DNA from: Thalassolituus sp.
Lineage (GTDB): Bacteria; Pseudomonadota; Gammaproteobacteria; Pseudomonadales; Oceanobacteraceae
Direction of reading: 5' to 3'
DNA: 32,212 nt
Assembly: GCA_006212115.1 (NCBI GenBank)
Contig: PDUK01000030.1
Coordinates: 1-32,212 of the forward strand
Shown one piece after another: positions 32,203 to 32,212 of this stretch. Under the pieces are notes generated by a model. It saw nothing but the letters and a program-made list of their open reading frames with translations, searched no databases and had not been told where the DNA came from. The first letter of the stretch is position 1, and each line of letters begins with the position of its first letter. A program made the position numbers and the translations under genes.

Positions 32203-32212
32203 GAACTCTTCC

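Noticed and set aside
1-32212. CRISPR array, prophage, transposon or tRNA-linked island in the window
   Set aside because: No regularly spaced repeats, integrase, transposase, terminal repeats or tRNA genes were seen.

Overview
The window looks like the chromosome of a free-living, probably marine gammaproteobacterium of the Oceanospirillales/Pseudomonadales type. The evidence is a Pseudomonas-type family I lipase with its dedicated foldase, a Cpx-like two-component system, a divergent znuA / zur-znuC-znuB zinc locus, glmU, a yceJ-yceI-like pair and an ExeM/NucH-type secreted nuclease. Gene density is high, many neighbours overlap by 1-8 bases, and I see no rRNA, tRNA, insertion sequence or CRISPR array. 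The species cannot be named from the sequence alone.

Layout. 1-1531 (-): 5' part of a secreted ExeM/NucH nuclease with an N-terminal lamin-tail domain. 1678-3167 (-): COG0523/CobW GTPase overlapping a zinc-ribbon Nudix hydrolase, with a Zur-like palindrome just upstream. 3275-4087 (+): inositol-monophosphatase family enzyme, whose 3' end overlaps the convergent lipase-lipase foldase operon (5959-4035, -). 6195-7229 (-): nitronate monooxygenase family. 7303-10109 (-): ComFB-domain protein, CpxR-like regulator, CpxA-like kinase and a small periplasmic protein. The small gene is preceded by a GTAAA-N6-GTAAA Cpx-type box and a nested palindrome. 10234-10650 (+): two-CBS-domain protein. 10717-12075 (-): glmU.

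12395-20782 (+) is the most unusual part. It holds a possible 48-codon leader ORF, a GNAT-like acyltransferase, a GH3-family acyl-adenylate/amide synthetase, a two-domain GNAT protein, an RND periplasmic adaptor and an RND inner-membrane pump. I read it as a biosynthesis-and-export cassette for an unknown acylated or amidated small molecule. The pump ends in a cytoplasmic tail that matches ribosome modulation factor (RMF) nearly position for position. A clear bidirectional terminator closes the cassette.

20948-25654: a membrane-anchored CapA-like protein and the zinc uptake locus (znuA leftward; zur, znuC and znuB rightward). 25681-29862: SCO1/SenC protein, MATE efflux pump, LysR regulator, cytochrome b561 and YceI, ending at a strong terminator. 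29941-32202 (-): three coupled genes I do not recognise, in visibly more AT-rich DNA. The largest has a glycine/alanine-rich hydrophobic C-terminal segment. This may be the edge of an accessory region continuing past the window.

Themes: zinc homeostasis appears twice, envelope stress and secreted hydrolases are prominent, and the GH3/GNAT/RND cassette with the RMF-tailed pump is the best candidate for an undescribed system.
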